A stretch of 64,000 nucleotides of DNA from Deinococcus aerophilus (GTDB taxonomy: Bacteria; Deinococcota; Deinococci; Deinococcales; Deinococcaceae): assembly GCF_014647075.1 (NCBI RefSeq), contig NZ_BMOM01000016.1, forward strand, positions 14,706-78,705, read 5' to 3'. Positions 1 to 10,361 of this stretch are shown here, in pieces (position 1 is the first letter of the stretch; each line of letters begins with the position of its first letter). Position numbers and translations under genes: made by a program. Below the pieces are notes generated by a model. That model did not search any database. It was given only the letters and a program-made list of their open reading frames with translations, and was not told the origin of the DNA.

Positions 1-1013
1 CGGCCGTGGTGGGTGCCGGTGCCCAGGTAATGAATCAGGTCGCCCGGAGCCACGATGGCCTCGGCCTTGAAGGCCACCGCCGGAGCCACGATGCGCGCCG
101 CCGCCCGCAAGGCCCGGGTCAGGTGATGCACTTCCGGCTCGTTCTGGCTGCTCGTGCCCAGCCGTTTCCAGATAAAGGCGATGGCGTCCAGCCGGAAGAC
201 CTCCACGCCCCGGTTGGCCAGCGTCAGGATGATGTCCACGAACTCGGCGAGCACCTCCGGATTGCCCCAGTTCAGATCCCACTGGTAGGTGTTGAAGGTG
301 GTCCAGACCCAGCCGCCCGCCGCCTCGTCAAAGGTGAAATTGCCCGGCGCGAAGTCGGGAAAGACCTCGGGCAGCGTGGCCTCGTAGGCGTCCGGGCCGC
401 TGCGGTCAGGGAAGATATGAAAGTAATCGCGGTACCTGGCCTCGCCGGCCCGCGCCCGCGCCGCCCAGTCGTGCTCACGGGCCACGTGGTTGAGCACCAG
501 ATCCAGCACCAAGCTGATGCCGCGTCCGCGCAGGTCACGGGCGAGCGCCGAGAGGTCGTCCATGCTCCCCAGATCCGGCCGCACCGAGCGGTAGTCGGCC
601 ACCGCGTAGCCGCCGTCGTTCTCACCGTCGCGGGGGCGCAGCAGCGGCATCAGGTGCAGGTAGGTGACCCCCAGCCCTTCCAGATAGTCCACATGCTCCT
701 GCACGCCACGCAGCGTGCCGGCAAAGCGGTCGGCGTAGGCCACGTAGCCCAGCATGCGCGGCGACTGCAGCCAGTCGGGAGACAGCAGCCGCGCCTCGTC
801 GAGCCGTTTCAGATCGGCGGGGCGGGTATGAAAGGCGTGCAACATGATCTCCAGCAACCGCTGCAGCAGGGGCCCGGCCCGCTCTCCATACACCGCCTGA
901 AGGCTGGCCTGCAGTTCAGGGCCGTAACGCTCCAGCCGCAGCAGAAAAGTCTCGGCCTCACGGTCGTCGTCGAAGGCCCGCCTCAGTTGCGTGACCTGCT
1001 CCGTAGTCAGCAT
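1..1013 (-). CDS. Amylosucrase (GH13), N-terminal part, cut by window edge
   Basis: Glucosyltransferase that uses sucrose to build an alpha-1,4-glucan and releases fructose. About 337 residues are present; the C-terminal half lies beyond the window start. The visible part has the amylosucrase-type helical N-terminus ([18 protein letters not shown]), the GH13 region I motif ([14 protein letters not shown]) and region II ([19 protein letters not shown], with the nucleophile Asp). From memory it follows the D. geothermalis enzyme closely along its whole length. The start ATG lies 7 nt after a TATGCT -10 hexamer (1021-1026), which suggests a leaderless message. A dyad at 1036-1049 just upstream may be the operator. 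GH13 sucrose hydrolase is the only realistic alternative. Confidence 0.93.
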   Translation of the reverse strand, partial: MLTTEQVTQLRRAFDDDREAETFLLRLERYGPELQASLQAVYGERAGPLLQRLLEIMLHAFHTRPADLKRLDEARLLSPDWLQSPRMLGYVAYADRFAGTLRGVQEHVDYLEGLGVTYLHLMPLLRPRDGENDGGYAVADYRSVRPDLGSMDDLSALARDLRGRGISLVLDLVLNHVAREHDWAARARAGEARYRDYFHIFPDRSGPDAYEATLPEVFPDFAPGNFTFDEAAGGWVWTTFNTYQWDLNWGNPEVLAEFVDIILTLANRGVEVFRLDAIAFIWKRLGTSSQNEPEVHHLTRALRAAARIVAPAVAFKAEAIVAPGDLIHYLGTGTHHG

Positions 1014-1035
1014 GGTTCACAGCATACGGTGTGTC

Positions 1036-1049
1036 TGGAAATGATTCCA
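1036..1049 (-). promoter_or_regulatory. Candidate operator upstream of amylosucrase
   Basis: The 14-bp dyad TGGAAATGATTCCA (TGGAA-N4-TTCCA) ends 10 bp upstream of the TATGCT -10 element of the amylosucrase gene. It resembles LacI/CcpA-family sugar operators (general form TGNAA...TTNCA). Binding by a carbohydrate-responsive repressor is an inference; no such regulator gene is adjacent. Confidence 0.4.
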
Positions 1050-1075
1050 AAAAAGGGCAGAAACGGTGAAGTCCC

Positions 1076-1852
1076 TCAGAACAGTTCGTCCAGCAGTCGG
1101 TAGTAGTCCAGTTTTTGCAGATCGATGGATTCGCGCCCGTACAGATCGAGAAACTGCTCGGCGTATTCGGCACCCAGATTGCGGGTCAGGCTGCGGTGGG
1201 TCAGGGCCAGATCGGCGTGGCGGTCGGCGAGCCCGGCGCGGCCCACGTCGATCAGGCCGTCGATGTACTCGCCGTTTACGATGAAGTTGGGCAGGCAGGC
1301 GTCGCCGTGCGTGACCACCAGGTCCTCGGTCTCCGGGCGGGTGCGGACCAGTTCGTTGAAGACGCCCACCGCCGTGCGGCCACGGCGTTCCTCATCAAAA
1401 TCCGTCTCGTCCACCACGCCGGCCGCCACCCGTTCGCGGGCGCGGGCCAGCATGACGGGCAGAGACATGTTGAAGGGGCATTCGCGTACGGGCAGGGCGT
1501 GCAGTTCTCGCAGCGCGCGGGCGAGCAGGCTGACCAGCCGCTGTGGGTGCAGCAGCACATCCGGGTGGCTGGCGTCCAGACCGGGAATGCGGGTCATGGC
1601 GAGGTACTCGTGGTTGCCCTCAATCTCATAGCCCATCATGCGCGGCACCGGCACGCGCCCCCACAGCCAGCGCAGGCGTTCGCGTTCCTGTTGCAGGGTG
1701 CCGGCCGGCCAGCCGCCCCGGGCCTGCACCTTGACCACGTGGCGGCCCGACTTCCATACGCCCGCGCCGCTCTCTCCCACGGTCACGTGCTCCCAGCGGG
1801 CGGCGGGCAGGACCCGGCGCAGCGGGACGGGCAGGGTCAAGGTTTCGTTCAC
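1076..1852 (-). CDS. APH(3')-type aminoglycoside phosphotransferase
   Basis: Protein of 258 aa, the usual length for APH(3') enzymes, which transfer the ATP gamma-phosphate to the 3'-OH of aminoglycosides. The kinase-fold signatures are intact: [13 protein letters not shown] (catalytic loop, Asp then Asn), [18 protein letters not shown] (metal-binding DxGR motif) and the typical C-terminus YYRLLDELF. The GTG start sits 7 nt after TATCCT (1860-1865), a leaderless arrangement. The promoter region is only about 17 bp and is shared with the divergent YqhA gene. Nothing points to recent transfer: GC content matches the neighbours and no mobile element is near. It is probably an intrinsic gene; the substrate is not proven. 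Confidence 0.88.
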   Translation of the reverse strand: MNETLTLPVPLRRVLPAARWEHVTVGESGAGVWKSGRHVVKVQARGGWPAGTLQQERERLRWLWGRVPVPRMMGYEIEGNHEYLAMTRIPGLDASHPDVLLHPQRLVSLLARALRELHALPVRECPFNMSLPVMLARARERVAAGVVDETDFDEERRGRTAVGVFNELVRTRPETEDLVVTHGDACLPNFIVNGEYIDGLIDVGRAGLADRHADLALTHRSLTRNLGAEYAEQFLDLYGRESIDLQKLDYYRLLDELF

Positions 1853-1869
1853 GGCCGGCAGGATAGATC

Positions 1870-2610
1870 ATGCAGTCCGGGCGCGGGCCGAGGCGCATGA
1901 TGAAGGGCGTGACCACTTCCAGAACAGGCCCCCGGCCCGGCAGCACGGCCAAACCCCGCGAACACCGGGCAGACTGGTTTTCCGCCGCCATCGGGCGCAC
2001 CCGTTTCGTGGTCCTGATCGCGGTGATCGCGGTGCTGCTCGTGTCGTTCAGCCTGTTCCTGCAGGGCACGGTGCTTGCCCTCTCGACGCTGTACGACTCC
2101 TGGCACGAGACCCTCAAGGCCGGCATTCAAAGCCAGCGCGGCAGCCTGGCGGTGGAATTTCTGGAAGTCGTGAGCACCATGCTCAAGGCGGTGGTCTTCT
2201 ACCTGATCGGGGTGGGGCTGTACTCGCTGTTCATCTCACCGCTGAACCTCACGAGCGCGCTGGGCGTCGAGAGCCTCGCCGACCTGGAACAGAAGATCAT
2301 CTCGGTGATCGTGGTGATTCTGGGTGTCACCTTTCTGGAGCATTTCGTGCGCTGGCAGGACCCCGTAGAAACCCTGTATTTCGCCGGGGCCTTCGCGCTG
2401 GCCGGCGGAGCACTCGTGTTCTTCCAGCGCGTGCATTCCGGGCACGGCAGCGACCTGCAGCAACCCGAGGCCAAACTGCGCGCCCGGCGCGAGTTGTTTG
2501 AACACGACGACGAGCAGCGGCACATCGAGGAAGAGGAGGTCGAGCGCGCCGCGGAGGTCACCGAATCCAAGGCCGAGGGCAAGATCAAGTCCCAGGAGGA
2601 CGCCGGGTAG
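1870..2610 (+). CDS. YqhA/UPF0114 family membrane protein
   Basis: Protein of 246 aa with three or four predicted membrane segments: about 43-65 ([19 protein letters not shown]), about 104-125, about 140-160 and about 170-185. A charged tail rich in Glu/Lys/Arg ([19 protein letters not shown]) follows. The layout and the conserved [10 protein letters not shown] region match the YqhA (UPF0114) family, whose function is unknown. An ATG-ATG pair at about 1897/1900 is an alternative start and would shorten the hydrophilic N-terminus. The gene is divergent from the APH-like gene and shares its short promoter region. Confidence 0.75.
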   Translation: MQSGRGPRRMMKGVTTSRTGPRPGSTAKPREHRADWFSAAIGRTRFVVLIAVIAVLLVSFSLFLQGTVLALSTLYDSWHETLKAGIQSQRGSLAVEFLEVVSTMLKAVVFYLIGVGLYSLFISPLNLTSALGVESLADLEQKIISVIVVILGVTFLEHFVRWQDPVETLYFAGAFALAGGALVFFQRVHSGHGSDLQQPEAKLRARRELFEHDDEQRHIEEEEVERAAEVTESKAEGKIKSQEDAG

Positions 2611-2669
2611 ACCGCAATAGCGAGGCGCACACTGCTCGGCCGGGGCTGCGCCGCGTAGACTGTTCTGCA

Positions 2670-3551
2670 ATGAGAGTTGGCCTACTGGATTCCTCTGCCG
2701 CGCGCCTCCGGGCGTACTGGGCGGCGTACCTCAAAGAACTGGATGTCGAGGCCGTCACGCCCGGCCTGGACGACGCGCAGGCGCTGGCGCTGGGCCAGCA
2801 GAGCCTGCCGGGCGAGGCGACGACGGTGCAGCTTGCGCTGGGCCGGGTCCTTGCGCTGGGACCGGTGGACGCCGCGCTGATTCCGCAGTGGCCCGCCGTG
2901 ACCGGCGACGCCTGGAGCGAGGCGCTGACTGAGCTGCTGCCCCGGCGCATCAGCGGCCTGCCCACGTTGATTGCGGTGCCCGGCCGCGGCGGCCCGGAAC
3001 TCGAGGGCGTGGCAGCCGAGGTCGGCCTGCGCGTCTCGCAGAACGCGGGCGTCGTGCGCCGGGCGCTGGAACGGGTGCGCCCGCTGGCTGCCGAACCGCG
3101 CGTGGCCATGCCGGCCCTGGGCCGCGCTTCACGCACGACGGTGGCGGTGATCGGCCCGCGCGTTCTGCTCGCCGAGGACATCCTGGCCGGGGGGCTGCGG
3201 CCCGCGCTGGAGGCGGCGGGGCTGTACGGCGTCTTCTCGCACGAGCTGCCTCTGGGCGAGGTGCTGCGCCGGGCCGAGCGCATGGAGAATGCAGCGGACG
3301 TGCCGGAGGGAGAACGTGAACTGTTCGGCGCCGCCTCGCTGCTCTCGGGCAAGAGTGCGGTGCGCGGCGTCATCCTGGCCGCCCCCGCCCGCGACGGAGC
3401 CGCGGCGGCGGCACTGGGCCGCATCGCCGCGCGGCTGCACCAGCCGACCCTGCGCGTGGACGTGGAAGCCAGACAGACCGATTTTGACGGCCTGGAGGCC
3501 TTTGCCGTGCGGCTGGGTGCGCAGGCCGCCCCCGCCCCCGAGGACGCATGA
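2670..3551 (+). CDS. Conserved hypothetical protein (possible HgdB/acyl-CoA dehydratase-like fold)
   Basis: Protein of 293 aa with no signal peptide or membrane segment. It begins [21 protein letters not shown] and has two alternating alpha/beta halves, each with Rossmann-like strands ([19 protein letters not shown] near residue 152). The general look recalls 2-hydroxyacyl-CoA dehydratase component/activase-related proteins, but I see no Cys cluster, so this is only a weak comparison. The ATG sits 8 nt after TAGACT (2656-2661), supporting leaderless expression. It overlaps the next gene by 4 nt (ATGA), so the two are translationally coupled. Confidence 0.7.
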   Translation: MRVGLLDSSAARLRAYWAAYLKELDVEAVTPGLDDAQALALGQQSLPGEATTVQLALGRVLALGPVDAALIPQWPAVTGDAWSEALTELLPRRISGLPTLIAVPGRGGPELEGVAAEVGLRVSQNAGVVRRALERVRPLAAEPRVAMPALGRASRTTVAVIGPRVLLAEDILAGGLRPALEAAGLYGVFSHELPLGEVLRRAERMENAADVPEGERELFGAASLLSGKSAVRGVILAAPARDGAAAAALGRIAARLHQPTLRVDVEARQTDFDGLEAFAVRLGAQAAPAPEDA

Positions 3552-3922
3552 ACTTCTGGCGCTGGCTGACCACCCCCGACTCCAGTCCCGGCTTCACGGG
3601 GGGCAAACTGCTCAAGCTCGCGGTGCGCGTGACGCTGTTCGCCACCTTCGCCACGCTGGTGAGCAGCCTGCTATCCCTGACGCCGCTGGGCCCCTACCTC
3701 AATACTTGGTGGGGCAGCCTGCTGTTCATTCTGGTGCTGTACGTGCCGCTGGCGCGTTTCATGATGGTGGACTCGTTCGTGCCGCGCCGCGCCGCCGGCC
3801 GCAGCGCTGACCCCAGGGCAGCGGGGGCCAGCAGTGCCCAGCGCCGCAAGGAGCGCAACCGCTACGCCGGGGTCAAGAAGGGACCCCCCAAGTACGGCGG
3901 CCGCGGCGGAGGCAGACGATAG
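3548..3922 (+). CDS. Small hypothetical membrane protein
   Basis: Protein of 124 aa with two hydrophobic helices (about 22-45 and 54-74) and a strongly basic Arg/Gly/Lys-rich tail ([21 protein letters not shown]). It is not a family I recognise. It begins within the ATGA overlap with the preceding gene, and its TAG stop overlaps the proposed start of the CDP-alcohol phosphatidyltransferase, making a tight three-gene unit. The cationic tail could contact phospholipid or nucleic acid; this is speculation. Confidence 0.7.
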   Translation: MNFWRWLTTPDSSPGFTGGKLLKLAVRVTLFATFATLVSSLLSLTPLGPYLNTWWGSLLFILVLYVPLARFMMVDSFVPRRAAGRSADPRAAGASSAQRRKERNRYAGVKKGPPKYGGRGGGRR

Positions 3923-4729
3923 CCCCGGACTCCATCCCTGGCCTGGCCCAGACGCGCAAGAAACGGCCGGCCGACGAGTGGCTCAATGAGCGCCTCTACC
4001 GGCCGCTGGCACAGACGCTGGTGGGGCCGCTGGCCCGGCGTGAAGTCAACCCGGCCCACGTGGTTCTGTTTCATACCGCGCTGGGCGTGTACGCGGCGTG
4101 GCGCATCCGGCGCGGCGGATCAGGGCTGGCCGACCGGCTGACGCCCGCGCTGCTGCTGCAGGTCAAGACCGTGCTGGACAACCTGGACGGCCAGCTTGCC
4201 CGCGCCACCGGTCAGACCACCGAGACGGGTCGTTACCTGGATACCGAGATGGACCTGGTGGTCAATCTCGCGCTGAACGTGGCGCTCGCGGGCCGCGCCG
4301 GGGTGCCGCTGACCGTGCTGCAAAGCCTGATCCTGACCACCGACTACCTGTGGGAGCGCGACCACCGCCAGGCCAGGGGTGAGGTGTTCCGTGAAGGAGC
4401 GGCGCAGGCCGGGGACCATCCCCGCGTTCTGGCGACCCTGAAAGCCGTGTATGCCGCCTATTTCGCTCCGCAGGAACGGGCGCTGGACACGCTGTTCGGA
4501 ACGCGGCTGCGGGCAGTCGCGGGTGCTGAGCCCACGCCGGAGCAGCGGCGGGCATACACCGCGCTGCCCGTCACGGCGGTGGCGGCCAATCTGGGCCTGA
4601 CCACCCAGCTCGCCGTGCTGGGAGCGTGTGTGCTGGCGGGACGGCCGCAGCTGTATCCCCGCTCGCTGCCCCTTCAGGCGGCGCTGCTGCTGGGCACGCA
4701 GCTGTGGCGCGAGAAGCAGGTCCGGCGGC

Positions 4730-5403
<674 letters not shown>

Positions 5404-5404
<1 letters not shown>

Positions 5405-5481
5405 CAGGTCACCCTCCGGCGCGGACCCGCGCCCCGCACCGTCTGCTCCGCCCGTGCCCGCCTGCCCGCGCCCCGCGTCAT
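5404..5481 (-). CDS. Putative leader peptide ORF coupled to the DUF2270 gene
   Basis: A 25-codon ORF (begins [13 protein letters not shown], ends GPRRRVT). Its ATG lies 7 nt after TACCCT, the leaderless promoter pattern seen elsewhere here. Its TGA overlaps the DUF2270 ATG as TGATG. The peptide is strongly basic, with about nine Arg. It may serve translational coupling or sensing rather than make a stable protein. It is supported only by the promoter spacing and the stop-start overlap; a chance ORF in GC-rich DNA is possible. Confidence 0.4.
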
Positions 5482-5550
5482 GACACCCAGGGTAGCGCGT
5501 CTGCAGGGGCGGCGGGCGTGCCCGCTGTGGACCGCTCGGCGCAGAAGAGA

Positions 5551-6216
5551 TCAGCGCAAAAAGGGATTGCTCCGCCGCTCCTGGCCGACCGTTGTGGCGG
5601 GACCGTGGCCGGGGTACACGGCGGTGGCGTCCGGCAGGCCCAGCAGTTCGCGCTGCAGGCCCGCGAGGAGTTGCGGGTGGTCGCCGCCTGGAAGATCGGT
5701 GCGCCCGATACCGCCCTGAAACAGCGTGTCGCCGGCCACCACCAGCCCGTGCTCACCGTCCGTTCCGGCCAGGAACACCACATGCCCCGGCGCGTGCCCG
5801 GGCAACTCGCGGGCGGTCAGGGTCAGGTCGCCCGCCGTGAAGGTCTGGTCCTGCGCGATCTCGTAATCGGGCGCGTCGGGCTGAAGGAAGGGCAGGTTCC
5901 AGCGGGCCGCCGAGGCCGCTCCCATGCGGTACAGCGGCAGGTCGGCGGGGTGCAGCCACACCGGCACGCGCAGCGCCTCGCGCACCGGCTGCACCGCCCC
6001 GATGTGGTCGAAATGGGCGTGGGTGAGCAGGATGCCGCGCACGGTCACGCCCGCGTCGCGCACGAGTGCCAGCACCCGTCCGGCATCGTCGCCGGGATCA
6101 AAGAGAAAGCCCTCGCCCTGGGCACCCGCCACCAGCACGGCGTTCTCCTGCAGGGGACCGGTGGGCAGCGACCAGACGCGAAGGGGACCGTGAGGGGTGG
6201 GCTGGAGCGCAGTCAT
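5551..6216 (-). CDS. MBL-fold metallo-hydrolase (glyoxalase II-like)
   Basis: Protein of 221 aa with the metallo-beta-lactamase metal motif THAHFDH near residue 70, then [10 protein letters not shown], the bridging Asp in [26 protein letters not shown], and a last His in [10 protein letters not shown]. The GRTDLPGGD and GHGP...[10 protein letters not shown] segments are typical of YcbL-type glyoxalase II-like hydrolases that cleave thioesters such as S-D-lactoylglutathione. The true substrate is uncertain because Deinococcus uses bacillithiol rather than glutathione. The ATG sits 7 nt after TAGACT (6224-6229): a leaderless single gene. Confidence 0.88.
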   Translation of the reverse strand: MTALQPTPHGPLRVWSLPTGPLQENAVLVAGAQGEGFLFDPGDDAGRVLALVRDAGVTVRGILLTHAHFDHIGAVQPVREALRVPVWLHPADLPLYRMGAASAARWNLPFLQPDAPDYEIAQDQTFTAGDLTLTARELPGHAPGHVVFLAGTDGEHGLVVAGDTLFQGGIGRTDLPGGDHPQLLAGLQRELLGLPDATAVYPGHGPATTVGQERRSNPFLR

Positions 6217-6252
6217 GCCGCCGAGTCTAGAGGCTGTCGCCCTGCGGGGCGC

Positions 6253-7185
6253 TCAGTCCAGCCCGAAGGCCGCGCGCAGGGCCAGCGCGAGGACCTGAAA
6301 GCTCAGGCTGGGGCTGGCGTAGGCCTCCAGCGCCGCTTGCAGGGCCTCCAGGGCGGTATCGGCGCGGGCACGCTGATGCGGGGGCCGGTCACGCCAGACA
6401 AAGCGCAGGGCCTCGGGATGCCACGCGGGGTCAAAGCGTTTTTCCAGGGCCTCGGCGGCCTCCAGGGCACTGAGCAGGCCCACCTCCAGCGCGGTGTCCA
6501 GCTCGCGGGCATCGGTCAGGGCCCCGCGCACCCGCTCCAGATCGGCGAGCACGCCCGCCCGCCCGGCAGCAAAGGCGACCACTTCGGGGTCCTCGGGGTG
6601 CCCGGCGCGGCGCAGCGCCGAGGCGATGGCGTGGTCCGGCGCGGGGGCCACTCCCAGGCGGGCGCTGCGGCTCTGGATGGTCGGCAGCACCGAGCGCACG
6701 TCCTCGGCCAGAAACACGAACAGCGCGCCGTGCGGGGGTTCCTCGACCAGCTTCAGCAAGGCGTTGGCTGCCTCCGGACCCAGGTGCTCCGCGCCGTTGA
6801 CGATCACCACCCGGCGGGTGAAGGTGGGCCGCACCTCCAGAAACTCGTAGACGTGCGTCTCGTACTCGCGGGTCTTGTCCCGCCCCTCCAGAATCGCGCC
6901 GATGGGAATCAGGCGGCGCCGCGCCACCTTGCCGGTGGTCGTCGTGGCGCGCGGCTCGACGAGCAGCACGTCGGGGTGGGCCCCGGCGGCCAGCGCCCGG
7001 CACGAGGAACAGCCCCCGCACGCCTCGCCGTACATGCCGCGCACGCCGGTACAGTTCTGGCCCGCCGCGAGCGCCCACGCCACCTCCAGCTTGCCCACCC
7101 GCGCCGGACCGCTGAGCAGCAGGGCATTGCCCCGGAAGGCCCCGGCCTGTTCCAGCAGGGGGCCGTGCAGAACGCTGGCGGTCAT
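6253..7185 (-). CDS. holB: DNA polymerase III delta' subunit (clamp-loader AAA+)
   Basis: Protein of 310 aa of the clamp-loader delta'/gamma family. Features include a P-loop-like SGPARVGK near residue 29, a four-Cys zinc site ([18 protein letters not shown]) and the sensor helix [21 protein letters not shown], followed by SRSARLGV (the SRC-like arginine-finger region, with Ala-Arg). The C-terminal helical part is as expected for delta'. It lies 5 nt after the stop of the metallophosphoesterase gene, with AGAGGA ahead of the ATG, so it is the second gene of a two-gene operon. Confidence 0.88.
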   Translation of the reverse strand: MTASVLHGPLLEQAGAFRGNALLLSGPARVGKLEVAWALAAGQNCTGVRGMYGEACGGCSSCRALAAGAHPDVLLVEPRATTTTGKVARRRLIPIGAILEGRDKTREYETHVYEFLEVRPTFTRRVVIVNGAEHLGPEAANALLKLVEEPPHGALFVFLAEDVRSVLPTIQSRSARLGVAPAPDHAIASALRRAGHPEDPEVVAFAAGRAGVLADLERVRGALTDARELDTALEVGLLSALEAAEALEKRFDPAWHPEALRFVWRDRPPHQRARADTALEALQAALEAYASPSLSFQVLALALRAAFGLD

Positions 7186-7190
7186 GTCCT

Positions 7191-7943
<753 letters not shown>

Positions 7944-7950
7944 GCCCGGC

Positions 7951-7956
7951 ATGATA
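7951..7956 (-). promoter_or_regulatory. -10 element that decides the metallophosphoesterase start
   Basis: TATCAT on the minus strand, 7 nt before the GTG at 7943. It overlaps the alternative ATG at 7952, so a transcript from this promoter could not include that ATG. Confidence 0.5.
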
Positions 7957-7993
7957 CGCCCTGAGCCCCCTTCCTGCTGTCTTGCACTCCGCC

Positions 7994-9022
7994 CTACGGA
8001 AAAACCGTGACGCGCCGGGCCAGCGGATCCAGCCGCACCTGCGCGCCCAGCGGCAGCGTGAGCTGCGGACTGGTATGCCCGAAATCCACGTTGGCCACCA
8101 CCGGCAGGTCCCCGCGTCCCGCCTCGGCGAGGACGCGGCGCACCCAGCCGTACAGCTCTGTCACCCTGTCCGGCGTGTAGCCGCGGGGACGCGCGAGCAG
8201 CAGCCCGGCGGCCCGGCCCAGGATGCCCTGCGCGGCGTAGTTGCGCAGCCAGTATCCCACCTGCTGTGGCGTGGGCACGTCCTCGCTGGTTTCCAGGGCC
8301 AGTACCGCACCGTTCCACAGCTCCGGCGCGGGCCACCCGGGCGTGCCGCACAGCATGTCCAGCACCTCCAGACAGCCCCCGATCAGGTGGCCCTGGGCGG
8401 GAGCGTCTCCCTGCAGCCACTGCCAGCCGTCTCCCGGCACAAAGGGCCGGCGGCGCTCCTGCAGGGTATCGTCGGCCCAGTCCTGAAAATGTTCGGTCCA
8501 CTCGGGGGCGGGGAACAGCTCAAAGGGCCGCGGTTCCTCCACCAGCGTGCGGCGCAGCCCCTGCACGGTAAAGGGGTGCAGGCCGCCGTTCTCGGCCAGA
8601 TCGGTCAGCAGCGCCGGACCGTGGTAGGCCCGGACCCCGGCACGCAAAAAGGCGAGCAGCGTGACCGTGCTGTCGCTGAAGCCCAGGAACGGCTTGGGAT
8701 GGGCGCGGATAAGGTCCAGGTCCAGCCACGGCAGCAGCCGCACGCTGTCGTCGCCGCCGATGATGCTCAGCAGGCCATGAATTTCCGGGTTCTGCAGGGC
8801 CCAGTGCAGGTCGTCGGCGCGGGCCTGCGGGTGGGCGTACAGGAACTCTGGACCGCGCAGGGCGTTCGGGGCGGGGACCACCTCCCAGCCGAACTCGGCG
8901 GCCACCTGCCGCACCCCGGCGTGGTAACGGCCCATCACCGCAGTCACGAATCCGCTCGACAGGCTCAGGGCGGCCACACGCGAACCGGGCGGCAGACGGG
9001 GCGGGCACAGAAAATACGGCAT
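7994..9022 (-). CDS. LD-carboxypeptidase / MccF-like peptidase (S66)
   Basis: Protein of 342 aa of peptidase family S66. [13 protein letters not shown] leads the substrate loop. The nucleophile Ser lies in [16 protein letters not shown], with the catalytic Glu/His region in [18 protein letters not shown] and [16 protein letters not shown]. The family cleaves L,D bonds in murein tetrapeptides (LdcA) or, in the MccF branch, acyl-sulfamoyl-type microcin products; the GGDDS/GFSD spacing is closer to the MccF branch. The ATG is 5 nt after TACCCT (9028-9033), so transcription is probably leaderless. No signal peptide was seen, so the enzyme is likely cytoplasmic. Confidence 0.85.
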   Translation of the reverse strand: MPYFLCPPRLPPGSRVAALSLSSGFVTAVMGRYHAGVRQVAAEFGWEVVPAPNALRGPEFLYAHPQARADDLHWALQNPEIHGLLSIIGGDDSVRLLPWLDLDLIRAHPKPFLGFSDSTVTLLAFLRAGVRAYHGPALLTDLAENGGLHPFTVQGLRRTLVEEPRPFELFPAPEWTEHFQDWADDTLQERRRPFVPGDGWQWLQGDAPAQGHLIGGCLEVLDMLCGTPGWPAPELWNGAVLALETSEDVPTPQQVGYWLRNYAAQGILGRAAGLLLARPRGYTPDRVTELYGWVRRVLAEAGRGDLPVVANVDFGHTSPQLTLPLGAQVRLDPLARRVTVFP

Positions 9023-9080
9023 ACGGCAGGGTAAGGCGTGGAGCGCCCGGACCTCCCCCCGGCGCCCGCTGCCCGCCTGC

Positions 9081-10277
9081 CTAGCCCTGGGGCTGCGTCA
9101 GGCGCTGCGCCGACGCGACATACATCCGGGTGCCGTAGGTCAGGGCCTTCTCATCGATGTCGAACTTGGGATGGTGGTGCGGGGCGTGCGCCGGTCCCCC
9201 CGCGCCGATCAACACGAAGGTGCCCGGCGCCTTGGTCATGTAGGCGCTGAAATCCTCGCTGCCCATCAGGGGCTGGCCTTCGGTGAGCGTCACCTCGTCC
9301 CCGAAGGTCTCGCGGGCCACCTCGCGCAGCAGGGCGGTGGTTCCGGCGTCGTTCACGGTGGCGCGGTAGCCGTTGCGGTACTCGAAGGTGTAGGTCGCCC
9401 CGAAGGCCTCGGTGATGCCCTGCACGATCTTCTCCATGCGCTGCGGCATCAGCTCACGCAGTTCGGGGTCAAAGGTCCTCACCGTGCCGTTCAGGGTGGC
9501 GGTGTCGGGAATGATGTTGTGGGCCGAGCCCGAATGAATCTGCGTGACGCTCAGGACCGCGGGCACGATCGGGTCGAGCTGCCGGGAAATCACGCTCTGG
9601 AAGGCCATCACGATCTGCGCGGCGATCACCACCGGGTCCACGGTCTGGTGCGGCTGCGCGCCGTGGCCCCCCTTGCCCTGAATGGTGATGTCGAAGGCGT
9701 CGGGCGAGGCCATCAGCGGTCCCTCGCGCAGCAGGATGACGCCGGTCGGGATGGGGCTCATGACGTGTTCGCCCATCACCACGTCCACGTCGTCGAGCAC
9801 GCCGGTGTCGACGATCTGCTGTGCGCCGCCCGGAAAATGCTCCTCGGCGTGCTGAAAGATGAAGCGCACCTCGCCGCACAGGGTCCCGGGCTGGCGGCTC
9901 AGCACCGTCGCCGCGCCGAGCAGCATGGCGGTGTGGGCGTCGTGGCCGCAGGCGTGCATCACCCCGGCGCGCTTGCTCGCAAACGGCAGGTCCGTTTCCT
10001 CGGCGATGGGCAGCGCGTCCATGTCCGCGCGCAGCAGCACCGTGCGCCCCGGCCCCGCCTCACCCCTGAGCACGGCCAGCACGCTCGTGGGCGTGGGGCG
10101 GGTCACGCTCAGGTTCGGCAGTTTGCGCAGCTGCGCCTCCACGAAATCGGCGGTCTCATGCTCGTGGAATGACAGTTCCGGGTTCTCGTGCAGGTGGCGG
10201 CGCCACTGGATCACCTGCTGCTGCAGGGCAAAGTCCTCGATGCTGACGGGCGTTTGCTGACGGTAGGTCTGGGTCAT
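9081..10277 (-). CDS. M20 family amidohydrolase (hippurate/IAA-amino-acid hydrolase type)
   Basis: Zn-dependent amidohydrolase of 398 aa. Typical blocks are [17 protein letters not shown] at the N-terminus, [17 protein letters not shown] (metal ligands), [14 protein letters not shown] (catalytic Glu) and a C-terminal SEDFSAYM and [12 protein letters not shown]. This subgroup hydrolyses N-acyl amino acids and peptides. The ATG at 10277 is chosen because GAGGTG lies 6 nt upstream; an in-frame ATG 30 nt further upstream would be too early. It follows a peptide-type binding protein in the same direction, with a strong hairpin (10308-10343) between them, suggesting uptake followed by hydrolysis of peptides. 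Confidence 0.9.
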   Translation of the reverse strand: MTQTYRQQTPVSIEDFALQQQVIQWRRHLHENPELSFHEHETADFVEAQLRKLPNLSVTRPTPTSVLAVLRGEAGPGRTVLLRADMDALPIAEETDLPFASKRAGVMHACGHDAHTAMLLGAATVLSRQPGTLCGEVRFIFQHAEEHFPGGAQQIVDTGVLDDVDVVMGEHVMSPIPTGVILLREGPLMASPDAFDITIQGKGGHGAQPHQTVDPVVIAAQIVMAFQSVISRQLDPIVPAVLSVTQIHSGSAHNIIPDTATLNGTVRTFDPELRELMPQRMEKIVQGITEAFGATYTFEYRNGYRATVNDAGTTALLREVARETFGDEVTLTEGQPLMGSEDFSAYMTKAPGTFVLIGAGGPAHAPHHHPKFDIDEKALTYGTRMYVASAQRLTQPQG

Positions 10278-10307
10278 GGAGCACCTCGGGGCAAGTTCGG
10301 AAGGCAA

Positions 10308-10343
10308 GGAGGGCGACGGCCACCGCGCGGCGCGTCACCCTCC
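10308..10343 (-). terminator. Hairpin between binding protein and amidohydrolase genes
   Basis: Arms 10308-10317 and 10334-10343 form a 10-bp stem with one G-U pair. There is no clear U run. It could be a terminator for the binding-protein gene or a processing element that lowers read-through into the amidohydrolase. Confidence 0.4.
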
Positions 10344-10361
10344 GGGGCTGGGGCGACCGGC

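Noticed and set aside
3943..3945. CTG start for the phosphatidyltransferase
   Set aside because: It keeps the conserved N-terminus but has no ribosome-binding site or -10 at a useful distance, unlike the ATA at 3919.
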